Assembly (NCBI GenBank): GCA_965224065.1
Contig: CBDCYF010000005.1
Coordinates: 868,001-932,000, forward strand
DNA length: 64,000 bases
Source of the DNA: JAOTZA01 sp965224065
GTDB taxonomy: Bacteria; Acidobacteriota; Thermoanaerobaculia; Multivoradales; JAHEKO01
Direction: 5' to 3'
Part shown: positions 1 through 7,962 of the stretch, piece by piece
How the letters are laid out: each line of letters begins with the position of its first letter
Numbering within the stretch: the stretch's first letter is position 1
Notes under the pieces: model-generated
The model's database searches: none
Seen by the model: only the letters and a program-made list of their open reading frames with translations
Told to the model about the DNA's origin: nothing
Made by a program: the position numbers and the translations under genes

Positions 1-1
1 G

Positions 2-82
2 ATCCGGCGCTCGCTGACGCGTAACTCCACGCTCCGACTAGCGGCGCTGGCCGACAGCCTAGCGTCCGGAGGGGGCGGGTGA
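2..82 (+). CDS. C-terminal fragment of an upstream gene (partial)
   Basis: The window opens inside an open frame that ends in TGA at 80-82 and overlaps the GTG start of the next gene by four bases. The 26 codons almost all end in G or C, as in the genes that follow, and the overlap is typical of operon neighbours. The visible tail (LTRNSTLRLAALADSL, then a glycine run) is too short to name a family. Real coding is an inference from codon usage and spacing. Confidence 0.45.
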   Translation: MRRSLTRNSTLRLAALADSLASGGGG

Positions 83-1278
83 CGCGGCGCACAACGTCGG
101 CTGGGCGGGGCCGCGTACTCTGGCTGGCGGCGGCGCTCGTGTGCGCGTTGCAGGCGGGGCCCGCCGGAGCCATCGATGTCTTTGTCCTCACGCCGCCCCC
201 GGGTCAACCGGTTGCCGGTCTGGTCGAGTTCGAAGTCGACGTGATCTCGGGCGGCGCGATCGAAGAGGTCGTCTTTCGGGTAGACGGCCGGGAAGTGGCG
301 AGACGCACCGAGCCGCCGTTTCGCGCCACGGTCGACGTAGGGCCGGAAAACGTCGAGCATCTCTTTGAGGTCACCGCTCGCGACGACCTCGGCGAGGAAG
401 CCAGCGTCGTGCGGCGCACCCCGGCGCTGCGCATCGACGAAGCCTTGGAGCTCGAGCTGCAGCAGCTCTATGTGACCGTGAGCCGGGGCGGCGTCCGGGT
501 GCTGAACCTGAACCGCGATGTTTTCGAGATCTCCGACGACGGCGAGACTCAGGACATCGTGACCTTTGAGCGGGGCGACGTGCCCATCACCGCCGCGCTC
601 GTTCTCGACACCAGCCTGTCGATGAAGGGCCGGCGGCTGCGCCAGGCCCTGAGCGGCGCACGGAGCTTTGTCGACGCGATCCGGGAGCTCGACGAGGCCA
701 CCCTTCTGCTGTTTTCGGACCGCCTGCTGCACATGACCCCCTTCACCAATGACTCGAGCTCGCTGGCCGCCGGTCTCGCCGAGGTCGAGGCAGCCGGGGG
801 AAGCGCCATCAACGATCATCTGTATCTGGCGCTCAAACTGCTCGAATCCCGCCAGGGCCGGCGGGTGGTCGTCCTGCTGAGCGACGGCGGGGACATCGAG
901 AGCGGACTCGACATCGAGGCCGTCAAATGGTTCGCGGCTCGCAGCCGCGCGCTCGTCTACTGGATCCGCGAAAGCCATGGAGATTCCGATCTGTTGCTCT
1001 CCTGGTCGTCAGCTTGGCGCAACGCCGACGAGCACCGGAGCCAGTTTCGCGGGCTCGAGAAGATCGTGTCCGACAGCGGAGGCCGTATCGTCGAGATCCA
1101 GCAGATCGAAGAGGCGCCGGCTGCGTTTGCCGAGATTCTGGCGGAGCTTCGCGACCAGTATGTGATCGGCTACTATCCCAGTAACCGGCGTGACGACGGG
1201 AGCTGGCATCGGACTCGAGTCCGACTCCGCGGCACCATCGGCAACGTCAGGGTTCGCGAAGGCTACATCGACGACTAG
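79..1278 (+). CDS. Exported VWA-domain protein, VWFA-related Acidobacterial type
   Basis: A 399-residue protein with an N-terminal signal peptide (hydrophobic core about residues 13-25, ending near AGPAGA). Residues about 33-120 form a predicted beta-sandwich region. The VWA fold follows, with an intact metal-ion adhesion motif DTSLS at 177-181 and the later strand VVVLLSDGGD. The C-terminus has the QYVIGYYPSN signature common to the VWFA-related Acidobacterial family. VWA domains usually bind proteins through the metal, so the likely site is periplasm or envelope; the partner is unknown. The GTG start is preceded by GGAGGGGG and overlaps the upstream stop codon. It resembles the second VWA-like gene at 9953. 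Confidence 0.85.
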   Translation: MTRRTTSAGRGRVLWLAAALVCALQAGPAGAIDVFVLTPPPGQPVAGLVEFEVDVISGGAIEEVVFRVDGREVARRTEPPFRATVDVGPENVEHLFEVTARDDLGEEASVVRRTPALRIDEALELELQQLYVTVSRGGVRVLNLNRDVFEISDDGETQDIVTFERGDVPITAALVLDTSLSMKGRRLRQALSGARSFVDAIRELDEATLLLFSDRLLHMTPFTNDSSSLAAGLAEVEAAGGSAINDHLYLALKLLESRQGRRVVVLLSDGGDIESGLDIEAVKWFAARSRALVYWIRESHGDSDLLLSWSSAWRNADEHRSQFRGLEKIVSDSGGRIVEIQQIEEAPAAFAEILAELRDQYVIGYYPSNRRDDGSWHRTRVRLRGTIGNVRVREGYIDD

Positions 1279-1344
1279 ATTCGGCTGGCCGGCACGGGCT
1301 TCGCAGGACCGGTCGGATAGTCTCACGGCAAAGGAGAAATCGTG

Positions 1345-2637
1345 ATGGTCCACAATCGATTCACAAGAACCGTACCCGCCATTCTGGCCTTTTTCGCGCT
1401 CCTGGCGGCTGCCGAGACCGCGCACGCCCAGCGAGGAGCCCTGGAAGGGACCCTCGTCGACACCGAGGGCAACCCCGTCGGCAAGCACCAGCTGGTGCTG
1501 ACCCCGCTGGCCGGTGGCAGCAAGGTCAAGCTCAAGACCAAGGCCAATGGGAAATTTGCCCATGGCTTTCTGCAGTTTGGCGCCTACCGTATCGAGAGCG
1601 CCGATCCCGAGACCTATCTGAGTCACTTCGACATCGTGGTCAGCCGCAACCCCGGCGGCTCGGAGGCCAACCGCTGGTCGAGCGACGCCCACCCAGACAC
1701 CGGGCTGCCGTCGTTTCGAGTCGACTCCGGATTCAAGACCGCGATGACGCTCGTGGCCTCGGACGCCGCCCACCGCAACCGCATCCGCCAGGCCATCGCC
1801 TCCGCCGCGGTCGCGGGCCCGATGCAGGTGGCGCTCGACCGCTACAACGCCGGTGACATGGAGGGGACCCTCGCCGAAGCCCAGCGGGTCCTCAGCGAGC
1901 AGCCCGACCTGGCCTACGGACACTTTCTACGCGGCATCGCACTGACCGCGCTCGACCGCAGCGAGGAGGCCGAGGCGGCCTTGCGCACCGCGATCGAGCT
2001 GGACCCCGAGCTGCCCGACGCCGCCGGGGCGCTCGGCTCGCTGCTGTTGCGGCGATCCAACGAGCTGGAGGCCACGGATGCCGAGAAAGCCCAGGCCACC
2101 TTGGCGGAGGCGGCGACGTTGCTCGGCCGCCAGGTCGAGGAATCCGAGGAGCCGCCCGCGGCCATTCTCACCAATCTGGCGATGGCGCTCGACAAAACCG
2201 GACAGAACGAGGAGGCGATGGCCGTCCTCGAACGGCTCATCGAGGTGGATCCCACCAATCAGGCGCCGTACTACCACCTGGCTGAGCTACACCGGAAAGG
2301 CGGCGACGAAGACAAGGCCCTGGCCGTGCTCGAGAAGGTACCTACCGCTGAAGATGGCGACGAGGGCTCGTCGGCCGATGTGATCTACAACATGGCGGTC
2401 CAGGACTTCAATGCCGGCAACTACGACAAAGCCCTCGAGGTGCTCGAGCGGGCCGCCCGGCTGGATCCCGATTTCGCGCTGGCGTACCACCTTCGGGGCC
2501 GAATCCTGCTGGCACAGGAAGATTACGAAGGGGCGGCCCGGGAGCTCAGCCGCTTTGTCGAGCTGGCCCCCGAGCACCCCAGTTCGGCCGAAGATCGGGC
2601 GATCCTGGAGTCGCTGGCCTCGTTGAGCGGTGGATAG
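1345..2637 (+). CDS. Exported TPR protein with an N-terminal carboxypeptidase-regulatory-like domain
   Basis: About 430 residues. A signal peptide ends near AETAHAQ. It is followed by a small beta domain of the kind found in carboxypeptidase-regulatory regions (GALEGTLVDTEGNPVG), then tetratricopeptide repeats from about residue 165 to the end, seen as repeated A-LDP-ELPDA / DPTNQAPYYHLAE / DPDFALAYHLRG blocks. TPRs are protein-binding scaffolds, so a periplasmic or envelope assembly role is inferred. GTG at 1342 and ATG at 1345 are both possible; AAGGAG at 1331-1336 lies 8 bases from the ATG, which I prefer. It sits between the VWA protein and the TonB-dependent receptor on the same strand. 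Confidence 0.8.
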   Translation: MVHNRFTRTVPAILAFFALLAAAETAHAQRGALEGTLVDTEGNPVGKHQLVLTPLAGGSKVKLKTKANGKFAHGFLQFGAYRIESADPETYLSHFDIVVSRNPGGSEANRWSSDAHPDTGLPSFRVDSGFKTAMTLVASDAAHRNRIRQAIASAAVAGPMQVALDRYNAGDMEGTLAEAQRVLSEQPDLAYGHFLRGIALTALDRSEEAEAALRTAIELDPELPDAAGALGSLLLRRSNELEATDAEKAQATLAEAATLLGRQVEESEEPPAAILTNLAMALDKTGQNEEAMAVLERLIEVDPTNQAPYYHLAELHRKGGDEDKALAVLEKVPTAEDGDEGSSADVIYNMAVQDFNAGNYDKALEVLERAARLDPDFALAYHLRGRILLAQEDYEGAARELSRFVELAPEHPSSAEDRAILESLASLSGG

Positions 2638-2640
2638 CTC

Positions 2641-2688
2641 GAATTCAGTCATCTGAATTCATCATTCAGCCAGCTGAACTCTGGCTGA
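2641..2688 (+). promoter_or_regulatory. Phased palindromes, candidate enhancer-binding sites
   Basis: A perfect inverted repeat, GAATTCAG-TCAT-CTGAATTC, spans 2641-2660. A second copy of its core, TTCAG-N4-CTGAA, lies at 2665-2678. The two centres are 21 bp apart, two helical turns. A third overlapping palindrome, TCAGCCAG-N7-CTGGCTGA, spans 2666-2688. The pair sits about 95 and 115 bp upstream of the start site predicted from the sigma-54 motif, the usual place for an activator of that sigma factor. No U-tract follows, so a terminator for the TPR gene is less likely. Confidence 0.6.
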
Positions 2689-2739
2689 CCCGACCCAAAA
2701 AATCGCCTGTTTTATTGGCCTTTTTGGCGGTTCAGAAAG

Positions 2740-2755
2740 TGGCACCGGACTTGCT
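2740..2755 (+). promoter_or_regulatory. Sigma-54 (RpoN) promoter
   Basis: TGGCAC at 2740-2745, five bases, then TTGCT at 2751-2755 match the -24/-12 consensus fully, including GG-N10-GC. The predicted start of transcription is near 2766, leaving a leader of about 100 nt before the receptor ATG. The leader contains GC-rich inverted repeats, for example CCGGCTC-TTCC-GGGAGCCG. Confidence 0.8.
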
Positions 2756-2867
2756 CCTCGGGAGGAGTTGATGGCCCGCAGCACGCTCGTTCGTCACCCG
2801 GCTCTTCCGGGAGCCGAAAGCCGGGCGAAAATGTTGCGGAAATGTTAATCCACTGAGGAGGACACGA

Positions 2868-5837
2868 ATGAAAAGGTTTGTCCTAGCACTCGCCCTGGTC
2901 GGCCTGGTGATCGCTCCGGCGGTCGTCAACGCCCAGGCCCGTACCACGGGTGGAGTCAACGTCTCGGTCGTGCAGCAGGAAGACGGCAGTGCCGTCTCCG
3001 GCGCCACCGTGACCGTGAGCTCGACCGACCTGGGTCTGGAGTGGGAAGGCGACACCAACAACGCGGGCGTATACCGTCTGACCGGTCTTCAGGTCGGCGA
3101 CTACACCGTCGCGGTGGTTGCGGTCGGCTTCCAGCCGCAGGTCCTGAGCTTTCGTCTGGGCGTAGGTGAGACCTACCCGCTCAAGGTAGAGCTCGCCCCC
3201 GGCGAAGCCGTAACCCAGGAAATCACCGTTTTCTCGGCGCCGACGGCGCTCGAGACCACCCACGTGGGCGGATCGCTCGACTACGAGAAAGAGGTCGAGG
3301 AGCTTCCGATCAACAACCGGACGCTCAACACCATCGCCTTCTTTGCGCCCAACGTGGCGTCGAACCCCAACGCCAACCCGTCGATCTCCGGCGCCCCCGG
3401 CACCGACACCGTCGTGATGCTGGACGGAGCCGAGGTCTCGGATCCGTATTTCGGTAGCGCCCCGACCCTGTTCCTCGAGGACGCGGTCGAGGAGGTCCAG
3501 GTTCTGACTTCGGGCATCAGCGCCCGCTACGGCCGGTTTCAGGGCGGCGTCATCAACGCGGTGACCAAGTCCGGCTCGAACCAGTACGAGGCGACGCTGC
3601 GCTCCGAGTTCCGGCGTGAGAGCTGGGACGGTCAGACGCCGGCTGAGGAAGCCCGCTCCGAGGATCTGCGCAAAGTGCGTCAGTTGACCGGCGGCGGCTT
3701 CGTCCTGAAAGACCGCGTGTGGTGGTTTGGCGGCGTCCGTGACGTGCCAGACAGCTCGGTCTCGTACCAGACCGTCGTCACGAATGAGACGCAGAACCGC
3801 GTCACCGCCGAGGACCGCTGGCAGGGCAAGCTGCGTGCTGCGCCCTCGGCCAACCACATCTTCGACATCAGCCACCTGGAGTTCGAGTCCTCGCAGTCGA
3901 ACCGTGCCGCGCTGCCCGCGGGTGACATCAAGTTCACCAACGGCATCCGTGCCGACCCGCGTGAGACCGACACCCTGGCCTACCAGGGCGTTCTGAGCCC
4001 GACACTGTTTGCCGACGTCCAGGCGACCGAAAAGGCCGTCTCGATCAAGTCGGGCGGCGACCCCACGGGTCCCTCGCCGCTCTGGACCAGCACGCCGTTT
4101 GCGTTCTGGAACAACCACTGGTGGGATTTCTCCGACGCCAGTCTGCGTGACAACGAGACCCAGTCGGGCAACATCAGCTACGCCTTCGAGACCGGTGACA
4201 ACAGTCACTTCCTCGAGGCCGGCATCCAGAATGTCAACTCGATCACCGGCGGTGAGAACAAGCAGACGCCGACCAACTACTACATGCGTCTGCTCAACAC
4301 CGACGCCTATGCCGGCCAATCGGGTCCCGATGCGACTTTCAACATTTACGCACCGGACGACCCGGCTTGCCCGAACTTCAGCGCGACCACCGGTTGTATC
4401 GGACGCGCGCGCCGCTCCGAGGCGATCCGCCTGGGTGGCGACAACGAGATCGAGAACCTGGCGGTCTACGTCCAGGACACGGTCACGTTCAAGAACGGCA
4501 AGTTCCGCGCCGACGTGGGTCTGCGCTACGACGACGTCACCAGCACCAGCCCGCTGGCCTTCCAGAACTTCGCGTTCGACGAGGTCTCGCCGCGGCTGGC
4601 CTTTGCCTGGAACGTCGATCCGTCGCTCCAGATCCTGGTCACCGGCGGTCAGTATCTCGGCCGTCTGAACGACAACATCTTTGGTGAGGCCACCGGCGTC
4701 GGTAGCGCTCCGGGGATCACGTCGTTCTACACCGGTCCGACCATGCTTGGCTTCACCGGTGCGCAAATCGACTCGATCTTGAGCAACGACGCCTACTGGC
4801 AGGACATTCGGGCGCTGACCGATCCCAACCAGCCCACGACCTTTATCGTGGACAACGTCACGGGGCCGAGCGCCCAGGATCTGTCTCTCGGTTTCCGCAA
4901 GGCGTTTGCGAACAACACCGGTTCGGTCACTGTGACCGCCCACCGGCGCAAGTTCGATGACCTCATGGAGGACTTCATCGGCAACGTCTGCACCGACCAG
5001 GGACTGAGCTTCGACACCGGCGGTCGTCCGGGCTGCGACACCATCGCGGCCGAGACGGCACCGGGCGTCTTCACCGACTTCGATACCACCGTCTGGGGCA
5101 ACAGCGACCTCGCCCAGCGCGACTATCAGGCCATTACCACCACGTGGGACTGGCGCCCGTCGCGCAACCTGGTGTGGTTCGGAAACCTGACGGTCGGCAA
5201 GATCGACGGCAACTTCGAGGGCGAAGGGCAGAACACCCCCGCCTCCGGCGGCAATCTGCACGACTACCCGAACTCGCGTCCGGAAGAGGGCGCGGCTCCG
5301 GTGGGTCTCCTCGACGAGGACGTCTCGCAGCGTCTGAGGACGGGTGCCACCTACACCCACTCGATGGGTCGGGCCGGCAGCCTCGCCTTTGGCGCGGTGC
5401 TCACCAAGCAGTCGGGACGCGTCTACAGCGCGACCGCCAGCAACACGCTCACCGCAGCGCCGGGTTACCTCCAAGCAGCGGGCTCGACGTACACGCACTA
5501 CTTCGGCGGCCGGGGCATCAAGCGTCTCGACAGCTGGATGCGTGGCGACCTGAGCGTCCGCTACAACGTCAAGGTCTGGAACCGTGTCGGTTTCTGGACC
5601 AAGCTGAGCGCCCTCAACGTGACCAACGAGTCGGAGATCACCGACTTCAACGGTCGCAACGAGAACGCCGGCAGCGCGCAGGTGATCAACGGCGTGCTGA
5701 CGTTTGTGCCCAGCGGCAACTGCACGTTCGACGACAAGCCGTCGCCGGACTGCACCGGTTTTGGCCGGGTCCGCAGCGACGCCGACTACCAGGCGCCGCG
5801 TTCGGTCCTGGTGACCGCCGGTTTCACCTGGAGGTAG
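2868..5837 (+). CDS. Oar-like TonB-dependent outer-membrane receptor
   Basis: 989 residues. The signal peptide is MKRFVLALALVGLVIAPAVV followed by NAQA. A carboxypeptidase-regulatory-like beta domain follows at about 27-110 (VSVVQQEDGSAVSGATVTV), then a plug (LPINNRTLNTIAFFAPN, then VMLDGAEVSDPYFG and GRFQGGVINAVTKSGSN). A long beta-barrel ends in an aromatic strand (VLVTAGFTWR). This is the architecture of Oar-type receptors, which take up or export large substrates; the substrate here is unknown. GAGGAG lies a few bases upstream of the ATG. Transcription is probably from the sigma-54 promoter at 2740, and the gene is closed by a strong terminator, so it appears to be a single-gene unit. No TonB or ExbB gene is in the window. 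Confidence 0.9.
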   Translation: MKRFVLALALVGLVIAPAVVNAQARTTGGVNVSVVQQEDGSAVSGATVTVSSTDLGLEWEGDTNNAGVYRLTGLQVGDYTVAVVAVGFQPQVLSFRLGVGETYPLKVELAPGEAVTQEITVFSAPTALETTHVGGSLDYEKEVEELPINNRTLNTIAFFAPNVASNPNANPSISGAPGTDTVVMLDGAEVSDPYFGSAPTLFLEDAVEEVQVLTSGISARYGRFQGGVINAVTKSGSNQYEATLRSEFRRESWDGQTPAEEARSEDLRKVRQLTGGGFVLKDRVWWFGGVRDVPDSSVSYQTVVTNETQNRVTAEDRWQGKLRAAPSANHIFDISHLEFESSQSNRAALPAGDIKFTNGIRADPRETDTLAYQGVLSPTLFADVQATEKAVSIKSGGDPTGPSPLWTSTPFAFWNNHWWDFSDASLRDNETQSGNISYAFETGDNSHFLEAGIQNVNSITGGENKQTPTNYYMRLLNTDAYAGQSGPDATFNIYAPDDPACPNFSATTGCIGRARRSEAIRLGGDNEIENLAVYVQDTVTFKNGKFRADVGLRYDDVTSTSPLAFQNFAFDEVSPRLAFAWNVDPSLQILVTGGQYLGRLNDNIFGEATGVGSAPGITSFYTGPTMLGFTGAQIDSILSNDAYWQDIRALTDPNQPTTFIVDNVTGPSAQDLSLGFRKAFANNTGSVTVTAHRRKFDDLMEDFIGNVCTDQGLSFDTGGRPGCDTIAAETAPGVFTDFDTTVWGNSDLAQRDYQAITTTWDWRPSRNLVWFGNLTVGKIDGNFEGEGQNTPASGGNLHDYPNSRPEEGAAPVGLLDEDVSQRLRTGATYTHSMGRAGSLAFGAVLTKQSGRVYSATASNTLTAAPGYLQAAGSTYTHYFGGRGIKRLDSWMRGDLSVRYNVKVWNRVGFWTKLSALNVTNESEITDFNGRNENAGSAQVINGVLTFVPSGNCTFDDKPSPDCTGFGRVRSDADYQAPRSVLVTAGFTWR

Positions 5838-5857
5838 CTTCCTCCTAGCTTCTCTTC

Positions 5858-5892
5858 GAGCCGCCGGCTTCGGCCGGCGGCTCTTTTTTTTT
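5858..5892 (+). terminator. Rho-independent terminator of the receptor gene
   Basis: A perfect 11-bp stem, GAGCCGCCGGC and its complement, with a TTCG tetraloop at 5869-5872, followed by nine T residues. It starts 20 bases after the receptor stop codon. Confidence 0.95.
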
Positions 5893-5918
5893 GTCCGGAC
5901 CGACGGTAGGCTTCCGTC

Positions 5919-7928
5919 GTGAAGTCCCTCGGCCCGATACTTTTCGTCGCCATCGCCCTGGCCTGCCCGCCGCCAGCAGTGGCGGCCGACGTCGGGGGTT
6001 TGGAGGAGTTCCCCGAGATCAAACGCGAATATCTCGGGCAGGGCGTCTGGGAGGAGATCGAGGGGCATCTCGACGTCCTGGAGACGGCCCGCGCCCAAGA
6101 CGCCAGACCACGCCGCCTCGCCGGCTCCTACGGCCAGCTGGGCAAGGTCTTCCACGCCTACAAGCTCCACGACGCCGCCGGCGTCGGCTACCGAAATGCG
6201 GAGAGATTCGAGCCGGAGTCCTACCGCTGGCCTTATTTTCAAGCCCTGCTCGCCTTCGACGACGGTGATCCCACTCTGGCCGCCAACCGGCTGAAGCGAG
6301 CCCTCGAGCTCGAGCCCAATGACATTCCCGCCCGCCTCCGGCTCGGCGAAGCGTTCCTCCAGCTCGGCCGCTGGGAGGAGGCACAGTCCACTTTCGAGCA
6401 GGCTCTCGACGGTGGCGCAGCCTCATCCGCCGCAGCCGCTCACTACGGGCTCGGGCGGGCGGCCAGCTCTCTCGGCGACTTCCCGAGCGCCGTAGAGCAT
6501 TTCGAGCGCGCCCTCGAGCTCCAGCCGGACGCCGATCTGATCCACTACCCCCTGGCACAGGCTTTTCGCAACCTCGGCGACATCGAACGCGCCCGCCATC
6601 ACGCTGCGAGTTACGGACGCGTGGGAGTCGTCTTTCCCGAACCGCTCTCTCGCGAGCTTCGCGAGACGGCCCAGAGCACTCATTTCTTCACCGTCTTCGC
6701 CGACCTGGCGCTCGACATCGGCCAGTTCCAAGCGGCCGAAAAGGGCTTCCGGAGGGCACTCGAGGCGGACCCCGACAACCCCAGCGCCCATCGCGGCCTC
6801 GGCTTGGTGGCCCAGAGCCGCGGAGATCTCACGACGGCCCGAAAACACTTCCTGGAAGCCCGCCGGATCGCCCCCCAGAGCGCCGACTATCCCTACTATC
6901 TGGCCGAGATCGCCTCGCGCGAAGGCGACACAGGATCCGCCATCGAGTATCTAAGGGAGGCTCTCGAGGCCGACCCGGGGCTCCACTACGCGCGGTTCCG
7001 GCTGGCCGAGGCGCATCAGTTCGAGGGCCGACACGAAGAAGCGCTGCGGCTCTATGAAGAGATCCTAGCCAGCGAGCCACAGAATCGCCCGGCGTTGCTC
7101 AACCGGGTCCGCGTGTTGCACCGGCTGGGTCGCCTCGCCGACGCCCGCAGTCGGGCCGAGGAGCTCGTCGAGTGGCTTCCGCAGGAGCCACCGGTCCGGA
7201 TCGCGCTGGCGCTGATCCTCAAGGACCTCGGCGAGCCCACGGCGGCCGAAAGGGAGCTCGAGACGGCGGTGGCCATCGAGCCCACCGCCGACAACTCCCG
7301 CGACATCGCTCTCGCCCACTACAACCTGGGGGCGCTGTGCGATCGGCGGGGCGCGGGAGAGAAGGCGGCGCGCCACTACGCCATGGCACTCGACCTCGAC
7401 CCCGATCTGATCGAAGCCAGATTTCACCTGGGCGTCGGACTGGCGCGGACGCGGCGCATGGCAGACGCTGCGAAACTCTTTTCCGAAGTCCTCGAGCGAC
7501 GGCCCGATCACCTCGAGGCGCGGCTCAGCCTGGCGACCGCGCAGGTCCTCGAGAGTCAGTTCACCGCCGCGCGCGAGGTGCTCGAACAGGGAGTTCAGAT
7601 GTCGCCGGGCAACGTCCCCCTGATGCACACCCTGGCTCTGCTGCTCGCCGTCTGTCCGGAGAACGAAGTCCGGGACGGCGCGCGGGCCGCCAAGCTGGCG
7701 CTCAACGCCTTCGAAGCCGAGCCCACGCTCCGGCACGCCGAGACCGTGGCCATGTCGTTCGCCGAAGCCGGTGACTTTGCGGCCGCCGTCGACTGGCAGA
7801 CGCGGCTGCTCGAGGAAGCCGGCCGGGCCCAGGATCAGGCGCTGGCAGCTCGATTGCAAAACAACCTCGAACGGTACCGCCAGGGGCTGCCGGCGATCTC
7901 ACCGTGGTCCGGCCCCGAGCGCGGTTGA
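5919..7928 (+). CDS. Large exported TPR protein
   Basis: 669 residues with a signal peptide (MKSLGPILFVAIALACPPPAV...). Nearly the whole mature part consists of tetratricopeptide repeats, seen as repeated ALELEPND, ALEADPDNPSAHRGLG, ALEADPGLHYARFRLAEA and MALDLDPDLIEARFHLG blocks. The start is GTG with no clear ribosome-binding site; the signal peptide directly after it supports the choice. It is followed after a short gap by a CRTAC1 gene on the same strand, and such TPR/CRTAC1 pairs are familiar in Acidobacteriota (general knowledge). A scaffold role in the periplasm is inferred. Confidence 0.8.
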   Translation: MKSLGPILFVAIALACPPPAVAADVGGLEEFPEIKREYLGQGVWEEIEGHLDVLETARAQDARPRRLAGSYGQLGKVFHAYKLHDAAGVGYRNAERFEPESYRWPYFQALLAFDDGDPTLAANRLKRALELEPNDIPARLRLGEAFLQLGRWEEAQSTFEQALDGGAASSAAAAHYGLGRAASSLGDFPSAVEHFERALELQPDADLIHYPLAQAFRNLGDIERARHHAASYGRVGVVFPEPLSRELRETAQSTHFFTVFADLALDIGQFQAAEKGFRRALEADPDNPSAHRGLGLVAQSRGDLTTARKHFLEARRIAPQSADYPYYLAEIASREGDTGSAIEYLREALEADPGLHYARFRLAEAHQFEGRHEEALRLYEEILASEPQNRPALLNRVRVLHRLGRLADARSRAEELVEWLPQEPPVRIALALILKDLGEPTAAERELETAVAIEPTADNSRDIALAHYNLGALCDRRGAGEKAARHYAMALDLDPDLIEARFHLGVGLARTRRMADAAKLFSEVLERRPDHLEARLSLATAQVLESQFTAAREVLEQGVQMSPGNVPLMHTLALLLAVCPENEVRDGARAAKLALNAFEAEPTLRHAETVAMSFAEAGDFAAAVDWQTRLLEEAGRAQDQALAARLQNNLERYRQGLPAISPWSGPERG

Positions 7929-7962
7929 CGCTCCAACGCGCCGAATCGGCTTTCTTTTCGAG

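Noticed and set aside
2695..2727. Hairpin with CCAAAAA/TTTTTGG arms as a terminator of the TPR gene at 1345
   Set aside because: The stem is AT-rich and interrupted and has no clean T-tract after it. It more likely reflects the AT-rich DNA that sits between activator sites and a sigma-54 promoter.
2771..2848. A 25-codon upstream frame with GGAGGAG before its ATG, in the receptor leader
   Set aside because: The sigma-54 start predicted at about 2766 would leave the ribosome-binding site outside the transcript, and the peptide is unremarkable.
2883..6242. A 1119-codon open frame on the - strand, antisense to the receptor gene
   Set aside because: It mirrors the codon pattern of the receptor gene, has no recognisable domain and crosses a perfect terminator. 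Long antisense frames are expected in GC-rich DNA.
7771..7962. Earlier ATG for the CRTAC1 gene
   Set aside because: This part overlaps the end of the TPR gene in another frame, and its translation is arginine-rich shadow sequence.
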